Program-made: the position numbers and the translations under genes
NCBI GenBank assembly: GCA_002361535.1
Contig: DETG01000024.1
Coordinates: 1-48,990, forward strand
Direction of reading: 5' to 3'
Length of the DNA: 48,990 nucleotides
DNA from: Prevotella sp. UBA3294
GTDB taxonomy: Bacteria > Bacteroidota > Bacteroidia > Bacteroidales > Bacteroidaceae
Shown here: one piece after another, positions 10,141-17,118 of the stretch
Layout of the letters: every line of letters begins with the position of its first letter
Position numbering within the stretch: position 1 is the stretch's first letter
Notes under the pieces: generated by a model
Seen by the model: the letters and a program-made list of their open reading frames with translations, nothing else
Databases searched by the model: none
What the model was told of the DNA's origin: nothing

Positions 10141-10255
10141 GGGTGCCCTTACGGGCAGAAATTGAACAAAATCTATTCAAAATCAAACAAATCAATAGCA
10201 CAGTTAATTGAAAGATTTGGAAAAATTTGTTCAATTTCTGCCCGTAAGGGCACCC
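10141..10255. repeat. 115-bp element bounded by a 30-bp perfect inverted repeat
   Basis: The left arm is 10141-10170 and the right arm 10226-10255. They are exact reverse complements, beginning GGGTGCCCTTACGGGC, with a 55-bp AT-rich centre. Each arm also contains a small partial palindrome (GCCC/GGGC). The size and long perfect arms resemble a miniature inverted-repeat element, but no clear target-site duplication is seen. It could instead form a long RNA hairpin. Confidence 0.75.
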
Positions 10256-10643
10256 AGCAAACTTTCAAAAGTAAAATCCATGCTTTTCGAAGAAACGTCA
10301 CCTAAGGGTCGTTCGGAACGGCGTTTTCACCCGTTCCAACGGCATCTACAAGTGGATGGTGACGGCGGAACGAGGTGTAGATGACTGCGGAACAGGTGTA
10401 AGTAACGTCTGGAACAACCCTAAACAGACGCTACGTAAACATTACGTAGACTCTACTTGGGTTCAAAACAGACTATAATTGCATCTAAGTTAGAGTCTAC
10501 TTTGAACCCAAACAGACTGTACTTGCACAAAAAGGCACTTGTGAACACTTTCGAACAACCCGAGTTTTCCCATTCATCCAATTAGCATATTTTCACAACC
10601 CTTAAATAATTACGAATTATCTTGACAATATTTCGCAAGGCAA

Positions 10644-11972
10644 TTATCTGAGATGTTTCCGGATCCATTCCATGTGTCCGTATTCCGTGTCCTCACTGGT
10701 CCAGTGCTCGTTGATGGGGGTGATGAGTGATTCTTTCTCCCCTGGCAGCGTGTTCCATACGGCATAGCTGGTGGTGGGAGGACAGGTATCATCGTTGTAT
10801 CCCCACGTGAGATAGGATGTGGCCTTCACATAACGGGCGAAGTTCACCACGTCGTAGTAGGCCATGGTCTGTATCTTCTCGGGAGTGAGCATGTGGTTCA
10901 TACGGTTGAAATGAGGATAGCCACCCGTACGACCTTTCTCCACATAGCCTGCCATGTCGCTCAATGCGGGGTGGTTAGCCACACACAAGGTGACACGGGG
11001 ATCGAGACCGGCGGTGACGATTGCCAAGGCACCGCCCTGACTGCCACCTTGCACGGCAACATTCCTGCCGTCCCATTCGGGTAGTGAGGTAAGTAGGTCG
11101 ATGCTACGCACACAGGCCAGATACACCCGTTTCATGTAGTAGCTGTCACGATGGTCGAGTCCGTTCTCCAAGTAACCGTTGTCACCACTGTTCAGGGCAT
11201 TGCTGATCTCCTTGAACTGCGCATCGTTCATCGTGGGGTTCAGTCCGTGGATCTCTATCTCAAAACGGATGAAGCCGTTCTCGGCATAGTATTTGTGGCG
11301 CAGCGGTTCCTTGATGGTTTTCACGCCGGCTCCCGGTGGGCACATCACCACCGGGCACGAGCCTTTCTTCGCATTCTTGGGGTAGAACAGGTAACCGTAG
11401 ATAGCATGTCCGCGACTGTCTAACTGCAGGCGTACCAAATAGCAGTCGATCTTGTCGGTACAATACTCCTTAGCCAGTTCCTTCGTATAGGTTAGTGGGA
11501 AACGTGCCGCCTCAGCCTTACACTGGTCCCAAAAGGTTTTGAAATCCTTCGGTTCCTTGGTGTACGGGCGAATCTTCTCAGGAGAGAAGGCCACTTTCAC
11601 ATGGTGTTTGTACTCCTTCCCGTCGATATGGATCTTCAGACGAAGATCACGGAATCCAGGATCCTTACGCGTACCTATATATATACGTGCCCGTCCGTTC
11701 TTCAGGATGACGGTGCCCTGATCGTCGTCGGGCAGCATATCGTTGCCCACAGTATAGGAAACGGTGCCCTCGCGGGGGATGCCATACTTATAGAACTGTA
11801 CCTCGACAGTGGCTTTCTCACCTGTTTGATAGATCCAGTCGGCATGATCGGGCACTGTCACCCAAAGGTAGTCACTACGATAAGGATAGTTCTCGGCATG
11901 GGCACCCATCAGGGTCATCCACAGGCACATCACGGTAATCACGGTGCCTTGTAAGGTCTTCTGCATTCTCAT
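10644..11972 (-). CDS. CE7 acetyl xylan esterase / cephalosporin-C deacetylase family
   Basis: A 442-residue exported deacetylase. A signal peptide is followed by a roughly 110-residue beta-rich N-terminal domain (DYLWVTVPDHADWIYQTGEK) and then the CE7 hydrolase domain. The nucleophile elbow is VQGGSQGGALAI. The likely acid is in YLTWGYNDDTCPP and the histidine in TEYGHMEWI near the end. CE7 enzymes remove acetyl groups from xylan fragments and other acetylated sugars. The extra N-terminal domain is longer than in the classic 320-residue CE7 proteins but is usual in Bacteroidota. The gene shares strand and theme with the pectin genes downstream, although 0.9 kb separates them. An alternative start lies two codons in. 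Confidence 0.88.
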   Translation of the reverse strand: MRMQKTLQGTVITVMCLWMTLMGAHAENYPYRSDYLWVTVPDHADWIYQTGEKATVEVQFYKYGIPREGTVSYTVGNDMLPDDDQGTVILKNGRARIYIGTRKDPGFRDLRLKIHIDGKEYKHHVKVAFSPEKIRPYTKEPKDFKTFWDQCKAEAARFPLTYTKELAKEYCTDKIDCYLVRLQLDSRGHAIYGYLFYPKNAKKGSCPVVMCPPGAGVKTIKEPLRHKYYAENGFIRFEIEIHGLNPTMNDAQFKEISNALNSGDNGYLENGLDHRDSYYMKRVYLACVRSIDLLTSLPEWDGRNVAVQGGSQGGALAIVTAGLDPRVTLCVANHPALSDMAGYVEKGRTGGYPHFNRMNHMLTPEKIQTMAYYDVVNFARYVKATSYLTWGYNDDTCPPTTSYAVWNTLPGEKESLITPINEHWTSEDTEYGHMEWIRKHLR

Positions 11973-12019
11973 TGCTTCTGATTTGTTTTAATAAACGCGT
12001 AACAAAGATGATTCCTTTG

Positions 12020-12027
12020 CAAAGATA
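12020..12027 (-). promoter_or_regulatory. TATCTTTG -7 box upstream of the CE7 gene
   Basis: Read on the minus strand this is TATCTTTG, an exact match to the Bacteroidota TAnnTTTG box, about 48 bp upstream of the CE7 start codon. No TTTG sits at the expected 19-21 bp distance, so the promoter is only half supported. Confidence 0.5.
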
Positions 12028-12207
12028 CAACAAAAAATCCAATGTACCACCATGACGGTCTTTAATACTGAGGGATTTTTGTTAAGGAATCAAAACATAC
12101 GTCTCAAATTGATTCACTTTTGGAGAAAAACAGCCTTCTGATACAAAAAGCAATCATTTAAAGACAGGTTGAAAGGGGTTCCCCGTGGATGTATCAGATA
12201 AAATCAT

Positions 12208-12215
12208 TACCTTTG
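12208..12215 (+). promoter_or_regulatory. TACCTTTG -7 box upstream of the C1-like peptidase
   Basis: TACCTTTG matches the TAnnTTTG consensus and ends 18 bp before the ATG at 12234. The longer reading frame would start at 12189, upstream of this box. Placing transcription start after the box supports the inner ATG at 12234, whose product also has a lipoprotein signal. No clear -33 TTTG was found. Confidence 0.55.
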
Positions 12216-12233
12216 CACAGTTGTTTTTCAAGA

Positions 12234-13268
12234 ATGAATAAAATAGAAATCTTCTGCGTCTGTGCACTGCTATCCCTGACAGCCTGTAAGAAAGAAAGGG
12301 AGCACGTGCGACAGGTGATGCAAGTACCGCAAACGGAATGCCTGGTGAAGACCACCCCTGTGAAGAATCAAGGGGCGAGTGATCTGTGCTGGGCATACGC
12401 GATGCTGGCCACCATCGAGAGTGACCACCTGATGATTGGCGACTCGGTGAACCTCTCTCCCTTGTACCTTGGCAGGAGATACTTAGAGGAACAGACCGAC
12501 CGTTTCTTCCTCTCGGGGGGAAAAGAGAAGATCGCCATGCGAGGGATGGCCTCGATGACACTCCATCTACTGAACCGTTACGGCATCACCCACTATGATG
12601 CTTTCCACCGCGATGAGGTGAACATCCGTGTGTTGGCACGGAAAGCGGAACAGACGGCCACGGCCTGCATCACGCAGCGAAAAGGATTGCTTTCTATGCG
12701 TAATGAACTGGGGAATCTCCTTGATGAACACTTGCCGACGGTGCCACGCTACGTCTTTATGTTGGGGGCCGAATATACAACCTTGGAGTTTGCACATAGC
12801 GTTTATCGCGAAGGGGAATACGAGGCACTGACCAGCTTCACTCATCATCCCTTCGGCAGCCGTTTCGCTTTGGAATCGGCTGATAATAAGATGAGCGACG
12901 AGTTCCTGAATGTTCCCTTAGACACCTTGATGCAACGTATCGAGCACGCCCTGCACACAGGACATGCCGTTTGCTGGGAAGGTGACATCAGTGAACCGAA
13001 ATTCTCTTTCCAAAAAGGCATCGCAAAGTTAGAGAACGAACAGAAGCGGGTAACGCAAGAAAGCCGGCAGCATGACTTCGAGCAACGGCTCACCACCGAT
13101 GACCATTGTATGGAGATCATCGGAATGGCCAGGACCGACAAGGGCTCCCGCTACTTTATCTGCAAGAACTCATGGGGCACGAAGAATCCCTTCGGGGGGT
13201 GGATGTATCTCAGCGAGAACTATGTAAGGGCCAAGACCATCGCCGTGTGGATGAAAAACACAGAGTAA
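12234..13268 (+). CDS. papain-like (C1 family) cysteine peptidase lipoprotein
   Basis: A 344-residue C1-type cysteine peptidase. From the ATG at 12234 the protein begins MNKIEIFCVCALLSLTACKK, a lipoprotein signal with lipid-carrying Cys18. The C1 catalytic set is complete: Gln46 and Cys52 in VKNQGASDLCWAY, His about 291 in DDHCMEIIG, and Asn about 312 in CKNSWGT. The region between them resembles bleomycin-hydrolase (C1B) proteins (HDFEQRLTTDDH, then GGWMYLSENYV). It should be membrane-anchored, facing the periplasm or the cell surface. It is transcribed towards the polyphosphate gene, which has its own promoter 88 bp downstream. The substrate is unknown; peptide nutrition or processing of surface proteins are both possible. 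Confidence 0.85.
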   Translation: MNKIEIFCVCALLSLTACKKEREHVRQVMQVPQTECLVKTTPVKNQGASDLCWAYAMLATIESDHLMIGDSVNLSPLYLGRRYLEEQTDRFFLSGGKEKIAMRGMASMTLHLLNRYGITHYDAFHRDEVNIRVLARKAEQTATACITQRKGLLSMRNELGNLLDEHLPTVPRYVFMLGAEYTTLEFAHSVYREGEYEALTSFTHHPFGSRFALESADNKMSDEFLNVPLDTLMQRIEHALHTGHAVCWEGDISEPKFSFQKGIAKLENEQKRVTQESRQHDFEQRLTTDDHCMEIIGMARTDKGSRYFICKNSWGTKNPFGGWMYLSENYVRAKTIAVWMKNTE

Positions 13269-13302
13269 TTCACTGAAGAAAACACACCCTTTGCTGAATA
13301 GA

Positions 13303-13334
13303 TTTGTCGGGAAGCACTGCAATTCCTACCTTTG
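13303..13334 (+). promoter_or_regulatory. Bacteroidota promoter of the VTC polyphosphate polymerase gene
   Basis: TTTG at 13303-13306, a 20-bp spacer and TACCTTTG at 13327-13334 fit the TTTG/TAnnTTTG promoter exactly. It lies 21 bp before the ATG at 13356. This supports that start over the one at 13332, which sits inside the -7 box. Confidence 0.8.
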
Positions 13335-13355
13335 CATCAACAAAACGGAAAGAAT

Positions 13356-14147
13356 ATGCAAGAACTGTTAGCTACATTCGAACCCATCACGCTCCAGGAG
13401 ATGAGCGGCATCAGACTGATGAACCGGATCGACACGAAGTTCATCACCTCCATGCCCCGTCTGCTGAAGCTACTTGATATGGCACGACAGGAATATCGCA
13501 TCCAAGAGGTGGACGGACAACGCAACATGCACTATCACACCGTCTATTTCGATACTCCACACTTCGATATGTATCAGATACACCAAGCCGGACATGCTAA
13601 CCGACAGAAGGTCAGGTTCCGTACGTATGTGGATTCTCAACTCCAGTTCTTGGAAGTCAAGACCAAGAACAACCACGGACGGACAAAGAAGAAAAGAATA
13701 GAGGTGGATGCCATCAACCTGCACGATGATATACAACAACACTTCCTCCAACAACACTTGCACTATCCAGCGGACTGTCTGCTGCCTGCCGTCGAGAACC
13801 GTTTCAAGAGGGTGACACTGGTCAACAAATCAATGACCGAACGACTCACTATTGATACCGCACTGCAGTTCCATAACCTCGTAAGCGAAAAGAACTGCGA
13901 CATGGAACAACTGGTGATCATCGAACTGAAACGTGACGGACTGTGTTACTCACCTGTGCTGGAAATGCTGCGCCAGCTGCGTATCTTCCCCCACGGCTTC
14001 AGCAAATACTGCATGGGGTCGGCTCTCACCAATCCACATCTACGCGTGAATCGCTTCAAACCCAAACTGAATGATGCGATAAAGATGGCAAGAGGAGAGG
14101 AAAGAGGAGAGAGGAGAGAGGAGAGAGAAGTGAAAGGTGAGGAGTGA
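13356..14147 (+). CDS. VTC-domain polyphosphate polymerase
   Basis: A 263-residue protein of the VTC/CYTH triphosphate-tunnel fold, the catalytic domain that makes polyphosphate from nucleotide gamma-phosphate in yeast and many bacteria. Visible tunnel residues are in MNRIDTKFI, YHTVYFDTPHFDMY, KVRFRTYVD, FLEVKTKN, VENRFKR, VIIELKRDG and FSKYCMG. Together they give the expected Arg, Lys and Glu pattern. It has no SPX domain and no membrane segment. The next gene encodes a DUF4956 membrane protein, a partner often found beside bacterial VTC proteins. The last 20 residues (GEERGERREERE) are encoded by a purine-rich heptad repeat and are probably not part of the fold. The start at 13356 is set by the promoter. 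Confidence 0.87.
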   Translation: MQELLATFEPITLQEMSGIRLMNRIDTKFITSMPRLLKLLDMARQEYRIQEVDGQRNMHYHTVYFDTPHFDMYQIHQAGHANRQKVRFRTYVDSQLQFLEVKTKNNHGRTKKKRIEVDAINLHDDIQQHFLQQHLHYPADCLLPAVENRFKRVTLVNKSMTERLTIDTALQFHNLVSEKNCDMEQLVIIELKRDGLCYSPVLEMLRQLRIFPHGFSKYCMGSALTNPHLRVNRFKPKLNDAIKMARGEERGERREEREVKGEE

Positions 14148-14167
14148 GAAGAGAGGAGAGAGGAGAG
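14091..14167 (+). repeat. purine-rich heptad repeat, 11 units
   Basis: Eleven 7-bp units, mostly AGGAGAG, run from inside the end of the VTC gene through its stop codon and end just before ATAATGG. The array therefore encodes the charged tail of the VTC protein as well as filling the gap. Confidence 0.8.
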
Positions 14168-14203
14168 ATAATGGAATTTGTATAACTAATAAAAAACAAG
14201 AAT

Positions 14204-14869
14204 ATGATAGAACTATTTGATTTTTCCCTATCGAGCGTATATACGCACATGTTGGTGCGCTTCGCTATCTGTATCCTAGTGAACTGGATCATTATCGACC
14301 GACTGTACTATACCAAGAGCAGGCGGCGCGATTTCTACTTCACCTTCATGCTGATCGCCATCGCGATCTTCTTCTTGGTGTTCTTCATGATCTTCGTACT
14401 CGATGAGATGAAAGGAAAGACAGGTATCGGCATCGGTATCGGACTGTTCGGTATCTTCTCCATCATGCGCTACCGAACCGATTCGATGCCCGTACGTGAA
14501 ATGACCTATCTCTTCGTGCTCATCTCACTCTCGGTGGTGAACGCATTAGCAGTAAACGTCACGCTCACGGAACTGCTCATCACCAACATCCTGATCATCC
14601 TCGCCGTGTGGCTCTGCGAGGCTCGACTCAAGGTAGAACCAGCCAAACTGGTGCAATACGATCGCATCGAACTCATCAAGCCAGAACGATATGATGAACT
14701 GAAAGCCGACCTACAGCAACGTATCGGTGTGAACGTACTACGCGTGGAGGTGGGAGGCGTGGATATGCTGCGCGACACCGCATTGCTCAAGGTTTATTAC
14801 TCCTCCGAGAACAAACGGAACACGATCGACGGCATGCTCAAGCAACCGAAACCTACCCTGATGTTATAA
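14204..14869 (+). CDS. DUF4956 membrane protein
   Basis: A 221-residue inner-membrane protein matching the DUF4956 family. About four hydrophobic helices occupy residues 15-150 (VRFAICILVNWIIID, FYFTFMLIAIAIFFLVFF, the glycine-rich GIGIGIGLFGIFSIMRYR, then a pair near 100-140). A soluble C-terminal domain of about 70 residues follows, with DELKADLQQRIGVNVLRVEV and LLKVYY. The motif LFGIFSIMRYRTDSMPVREMTYLF is the family hallmark. It follows the VTC gene directly. DUF4956 proteins commonly neighbour VTC polymerases, so a role in placing the polymerase at the membrane or moving its product is a reasonable inference. No enzyme motif is visible. Confidence 0.85.
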   Translation: MIELFDFSLSSVYTHMLVRFAICILVNWIIIDRLYYTKSRRRDFYFTFMLIAIAIFFLVFFMIFVLDEMKGKTGIGIGIGLFGIFSIMRYRTDSMPVREMTYLFVLISLSVVNALAVNVTLTELLITNILIILAVWLCEARLKVEPAKLVQYDRIELIKPERYDELKADLQQRIGVNVLRVEVGGVDMLRDTALLKVYYSSENKRNTIDGMLKQPKPTLML

Positions 14870-14886
14870 CCCTAACAAGATATCTT

Positions 14887-15636
14887 ATGAGAAGATTCAC
14901 ATTCCTGCTCCTGATGAGCACGATCCTCTCCCTGCCCATGATGGCTCAGGATGAGGGTACCGAGAACTGCCTGTGGATGAGTGCAGAACTCCAGAAGAAG
15001 ATCAACAAACAATGGAGCATTGGCACCGAAGTGGAATACCGCCTGCGTGATGACATGAAGAATACAGACCGCTGGACTGCCAGCGTCAGTGCTGCATACA
15101 AACCCTATAAATGGCTGAAGTTCGATGCAGGGTATAAGTTCATCCGACTACAAAACCCTTTCGAACAGAAACTCGCTGCCAACGGTCAGACCGTGAAAAG
15201 GGAGACGCCCGCCTATTGGAGTAACCGTCATCGATTGTTCGCTTCCGTCACAGGAACACTCTCCTTGGGACAATTCGATATCTCCCTGCGTGAACGGTGG
15301 CAATACACATACCGTCCGGAGATTACCGTGGAAAGCTACGACGGACTGATGGAAGACGGTGACCGCGATGACAAGGTGAAAGAAGGAAAGGCCAGTCATG
15401 TGCTCCGCTCACGTTTGGAAGTTGGCTACAACATCCCACGTTCTAACATCGACCCGTATGTGAACGTAGAACTGTATCATGCGGCAGGAGGACTGGATAA
15501 GATACGATATACAGCGGGAGCCGACTGGAAGATCACCAAACAGCACACCCTCGGGGCGTTCCTGCGATATGTCGATGACAAAGGGGATGATCCGGATTAT
15601 CGGGTAATCGGCTTATCTTATAAGTATAAGTTCTGA
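14887..15636 (+). CDS. DUF2490 outer-membrane protein
   Basis: A 249-residue exported protein. The signal peptide is RRFTFLLLMSTILSLPMMAQ. The mature part has alternating strands with aromatic ends (WMSAELQKKINKQWSIGTEVEYR, KWLKFDAGYKFI, QFDISLRERWQYTYRP) and ends in GLSYKYKF. The terminal phenylalanine is typical of outer-membrane beta-barrels. It matches the DUF2490 family. It starts 17 bp after the DUF4956 stop, so it is probably co-transcribed with the polyphosphate genes. Its function is not known; a channel or surface role in the same pathway is inference. Confidence 0.8.
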   Translation: MRRFTFLLLMSTILSLPMMAQDEGTENCLWMSAELQKKINKQWSIGTEVEYRLRDDMKNTDRWTASVSAAYKPYKWLKFDAGYKFIRLQNPFEQKLAANGQTVKRETPAYWSNRHRLFASVTGTLSLGQFDISLRERWQYTYRPEITVESYDGLMEDGDRDDKVKEGKASHVLRSRLEVGYNIPRSNIDPYVNVELYHAAGGLDKIRYTAGADWKITKQHTLGAFLRYVDDKGDDPDYRVIGLSYKYKF

Positions 15637-15655
15637 CTTTCTTTGTGAAAAGAAG

Positions 15656-15739
15656 CGGGCTTCGCCAAAGATACTTCCATTCGGAAGTAAAAACAAACAA
15701 GATTGTTTTGTACTTCTCTCACTTATTCGTATCTTTGCA
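15656..15739 (+). repeat. promoter-carrying intergenic repeat, copy A
   Basis: It begins GGGCTTCGCCAAAGATACTT, continues with CATTCGGAAG and ends CTCACTTATTCGTATCTTTGC. The same order of blocks occurs at 43897-43971 upstream of the DUF4294 gene. The end of the element supplies the promoter of the histidine phosphatase gene. Confidence 0.7.
15707..15737 (+). promoter_or_regulatory. Bacteroidota promoter of the histidine phosphatase gene
   Basis: TTTG at 15707-15710, a 19-bp spacer and TATCTTTG at 15730-15737. It ends 32 bp before the ATG at 15770. The phosphatase can therefore be expressed separately from the polyphosphate genes upstream. Confidence 0.82.
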
Positions 15740-15769
15740 CCAGTAACCAATTGTCCACCATATTAAAAA

Positions 15770-17059
15770 ATGAAAAAGATACTATTGCCCCTCTTCATGA
15801 TGACATGCACGCTCGTCATGAATGCGCAGACAGCCAAGGAGGAGATCGCAAAGAACCCCTGTCTGTCGGCCAGTAACTACCTCGCCTATCCCGGTCCTAC
15901 AACCGAACTCACCAAGGCTCCCAAAGGATACAAGCCTTTCTATATCAGTCATTACGGCCGACATGGCTCTCGCTACCTCATTGGTACCGACGACTACTAC
16001 ACTCCCGTGGAGGTGATGACTGAAGCCGAAAAGGCCGGGAAGCTCACTCCGTTAGGAAAGGATGTGCTGCGACGGCTGATCCTCATCCGTGACGAAGCAG
16101 AGAAACGTGACGGGGAACTCACTCAGTTGGGTGCCGAGCAGCATCAGCAGATTGCAGCGCGGATGTACGAACGCTTTCCTGAGGTGTTCAAGGGCGATGT
16201 GTGTATCGATGCGAAGAGTACCGTGGTGATACGTTGTATCCTCTCCATGGAGAACGAGCTGCACCAGTTGTTGCTGAAGAACCCGAAGCTGCGCATCACG
16301 CACGATGCCAGTGCCCACGACATGTATTTCATGAATCAGCAGGACAAGCCACTCTACGACAAGAAGCTGCCGCAACGCTCTAAGGTGCTGTTCAAGGAAT
16401 TCTGCGAGCGCCGTCCTACCCATGCCCGCCTCCTCAGTACGCTGTTCAACGACCCCGACTATATCCATTACGACATCGATGGAGTGAAGCTTGCCGACCT
16501 GCTCTTCAAGTTGGCCAGTAACCTGCAGAGTTCCGAACTGCGCAAAGAGATCACCCTTTACGATCTCTTCACACCAGAGGAGATCTACCAGAACTGGGAG
16601 AAAAACAATGTGTGGTGGTATCTCACCTATGCCAACTGCAGCTATAACGGCGGTACACAACCCTTCTCACAACGGAACCTCCTGCGGAATATCATCCATC
16701 AGGCCGACAGCTGTATCCAGATAGAACATCCTGGAGCCACCCTCCGCTTCGGACACGAGACCATGGTGATGCCCCTCACCTGTCTGCTGAACCTCAACGG
16801 CTACGGTAATCAGACCAACGATCTGGAACAGTTGGTGAGCAACGGCTGGTATAACTACCGCATCTTCCCCATGGGTGCAAACATCCAGTTCATCTTCTAC
16901 CGCAAAACTTTCGGTGGGGATGTGATCTTCAAGGTACTCCTCAACGAGAACGAAGCCACACTGCCTATTGCCACCGATATGGCACCCTATTACCACTGGA
17001 ACGACTTCAAGACATATTACCTGAAGAAACTGGAAGAATTTGAGAGAAGTGAAAAGTGA
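15770..17059 (+). CDS. secreted phytase-like histidine acid phosphatase
   Basis: A 429-residue exported phosphatase of histidine phosphatase clan 2, close to the multiple inositol-polyphosphate phosphatases of gut Bacteroidota. Signal peptide MKKILLPLFMMTCTLVMNAQ. The catalytic loop SHYGRHGSRY places the RHG motif at residues 64-66. The proton-donor motif is RFGHETMVMPL (HE in place of HAE). VIRCILSMENELHQLL and DASAHDMYFMNQQD also match the family. It should release phosphate from phytate or similar phosphoesters outside the inner membrane. It has its own promoter. It sits beside the VTC/DUF4956/DUF2490 group, which suggests a phosphate acquisition and storage locus. Its stop codon lies inside a heptad repeat array. 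Confidence 0.86.
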   Translation: MKKILLPLFMMTCTLVMNAQTAKEEIAKNPCLSASNYLAYPGPTTELTKAPKGYKPFYISHYGRHGSRYLIGTDDYYTPVEVMTEAEKAGKLTPLGKDVLRRLILIRDEAEKRDGELTQLGAEQHQQIAARMYERFPEVFKGDVCIDAKSTVVIRCILSMENELHQLLLKNPKLRITHDASAHDMYFMNQQDKPLYDKKLPQRSKVLFKEFCERRPTHARLLSTLFNDPDYIHYDIDGVKLADLLFKLASNLQSSELRKEITLYDLFTPEEIYQNWEKNNVWWYLTYANCSYNGGTQPFSQRNLLRNIIHQADSCIQIEHPGATLRFGHETMVMPLTCLLNLNGYGNQTNDLEQLVSNGWYNYRIFPMGANIQFIFYRKTFGGDVIFKVLLNENEATLPIATDMAPYYHWNDFKTYYLKKLEEFERSEK

Positions 17060-17117
17060 AAAGTGAAAAGTGAAAAGTGAAGAGTGAAAAGTGAAGAGTG
17101 AAAAGTGAAGAGTGAAG
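17048..17117 (+). repeat. heptad spacer AGTGAAA, 10 units
   Basis: Ten exact-length units of AGTGAAA or AGTGAAG. The phosphatase stop codon (17057-17059) lies inside it, and the array ends one base before the ATG of the AraC-type gene at 17119. It has the same architecture as the spacers at 28189, 29316, 39801 and 48061. Confidence 0.9.
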
Positions 17118-17118
17118 A

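Larger units (their letters stand above)
9747..10643. other. gene-free, hairpin-rich intergenic region
   Basis: About 900 bp without a convincing gene between the GH28 start and the CE7 stop. It holds a small hairpin (TTCGCC/GGCGAA at 9834-9848), a four-copy 21-22-bp imperfect tandem repeat (10030-10115) and a 30-bp perfect inverted repeat (10141-10170 with 10226-10255). It also holds a nested dyad (10305-10314 with 10412-10421, inner arms 10343-10350 and 10376-10383), a hairpin CTACGTAA/TTACGTAG at 10431-10449, and inverted words near 10446-10510. No tRNA or known RNA family was recognised. It could be decayed small mobile elements, a structured RNA, or both. Confidence 0.7.

Noticed and set aside
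10610..10792. 60-codon minus-strand frame at the end of the CE7 gene
   Set aside because: It overlaps the CE7 C-terminus in another frame and has no signal or family feature.
14171..14185. Four-codon frame MEFV before the DUF4956 gene
   Set aside because: Too short to call a leader peptide; more likely the chance end of the repeat array.
16052..16660. 202-codon minus-strand frame within the histidine phosphatase gene
   Set aside because: Shadow of a gene with clear catalytic motifs; its composition reflects the complementary strand.
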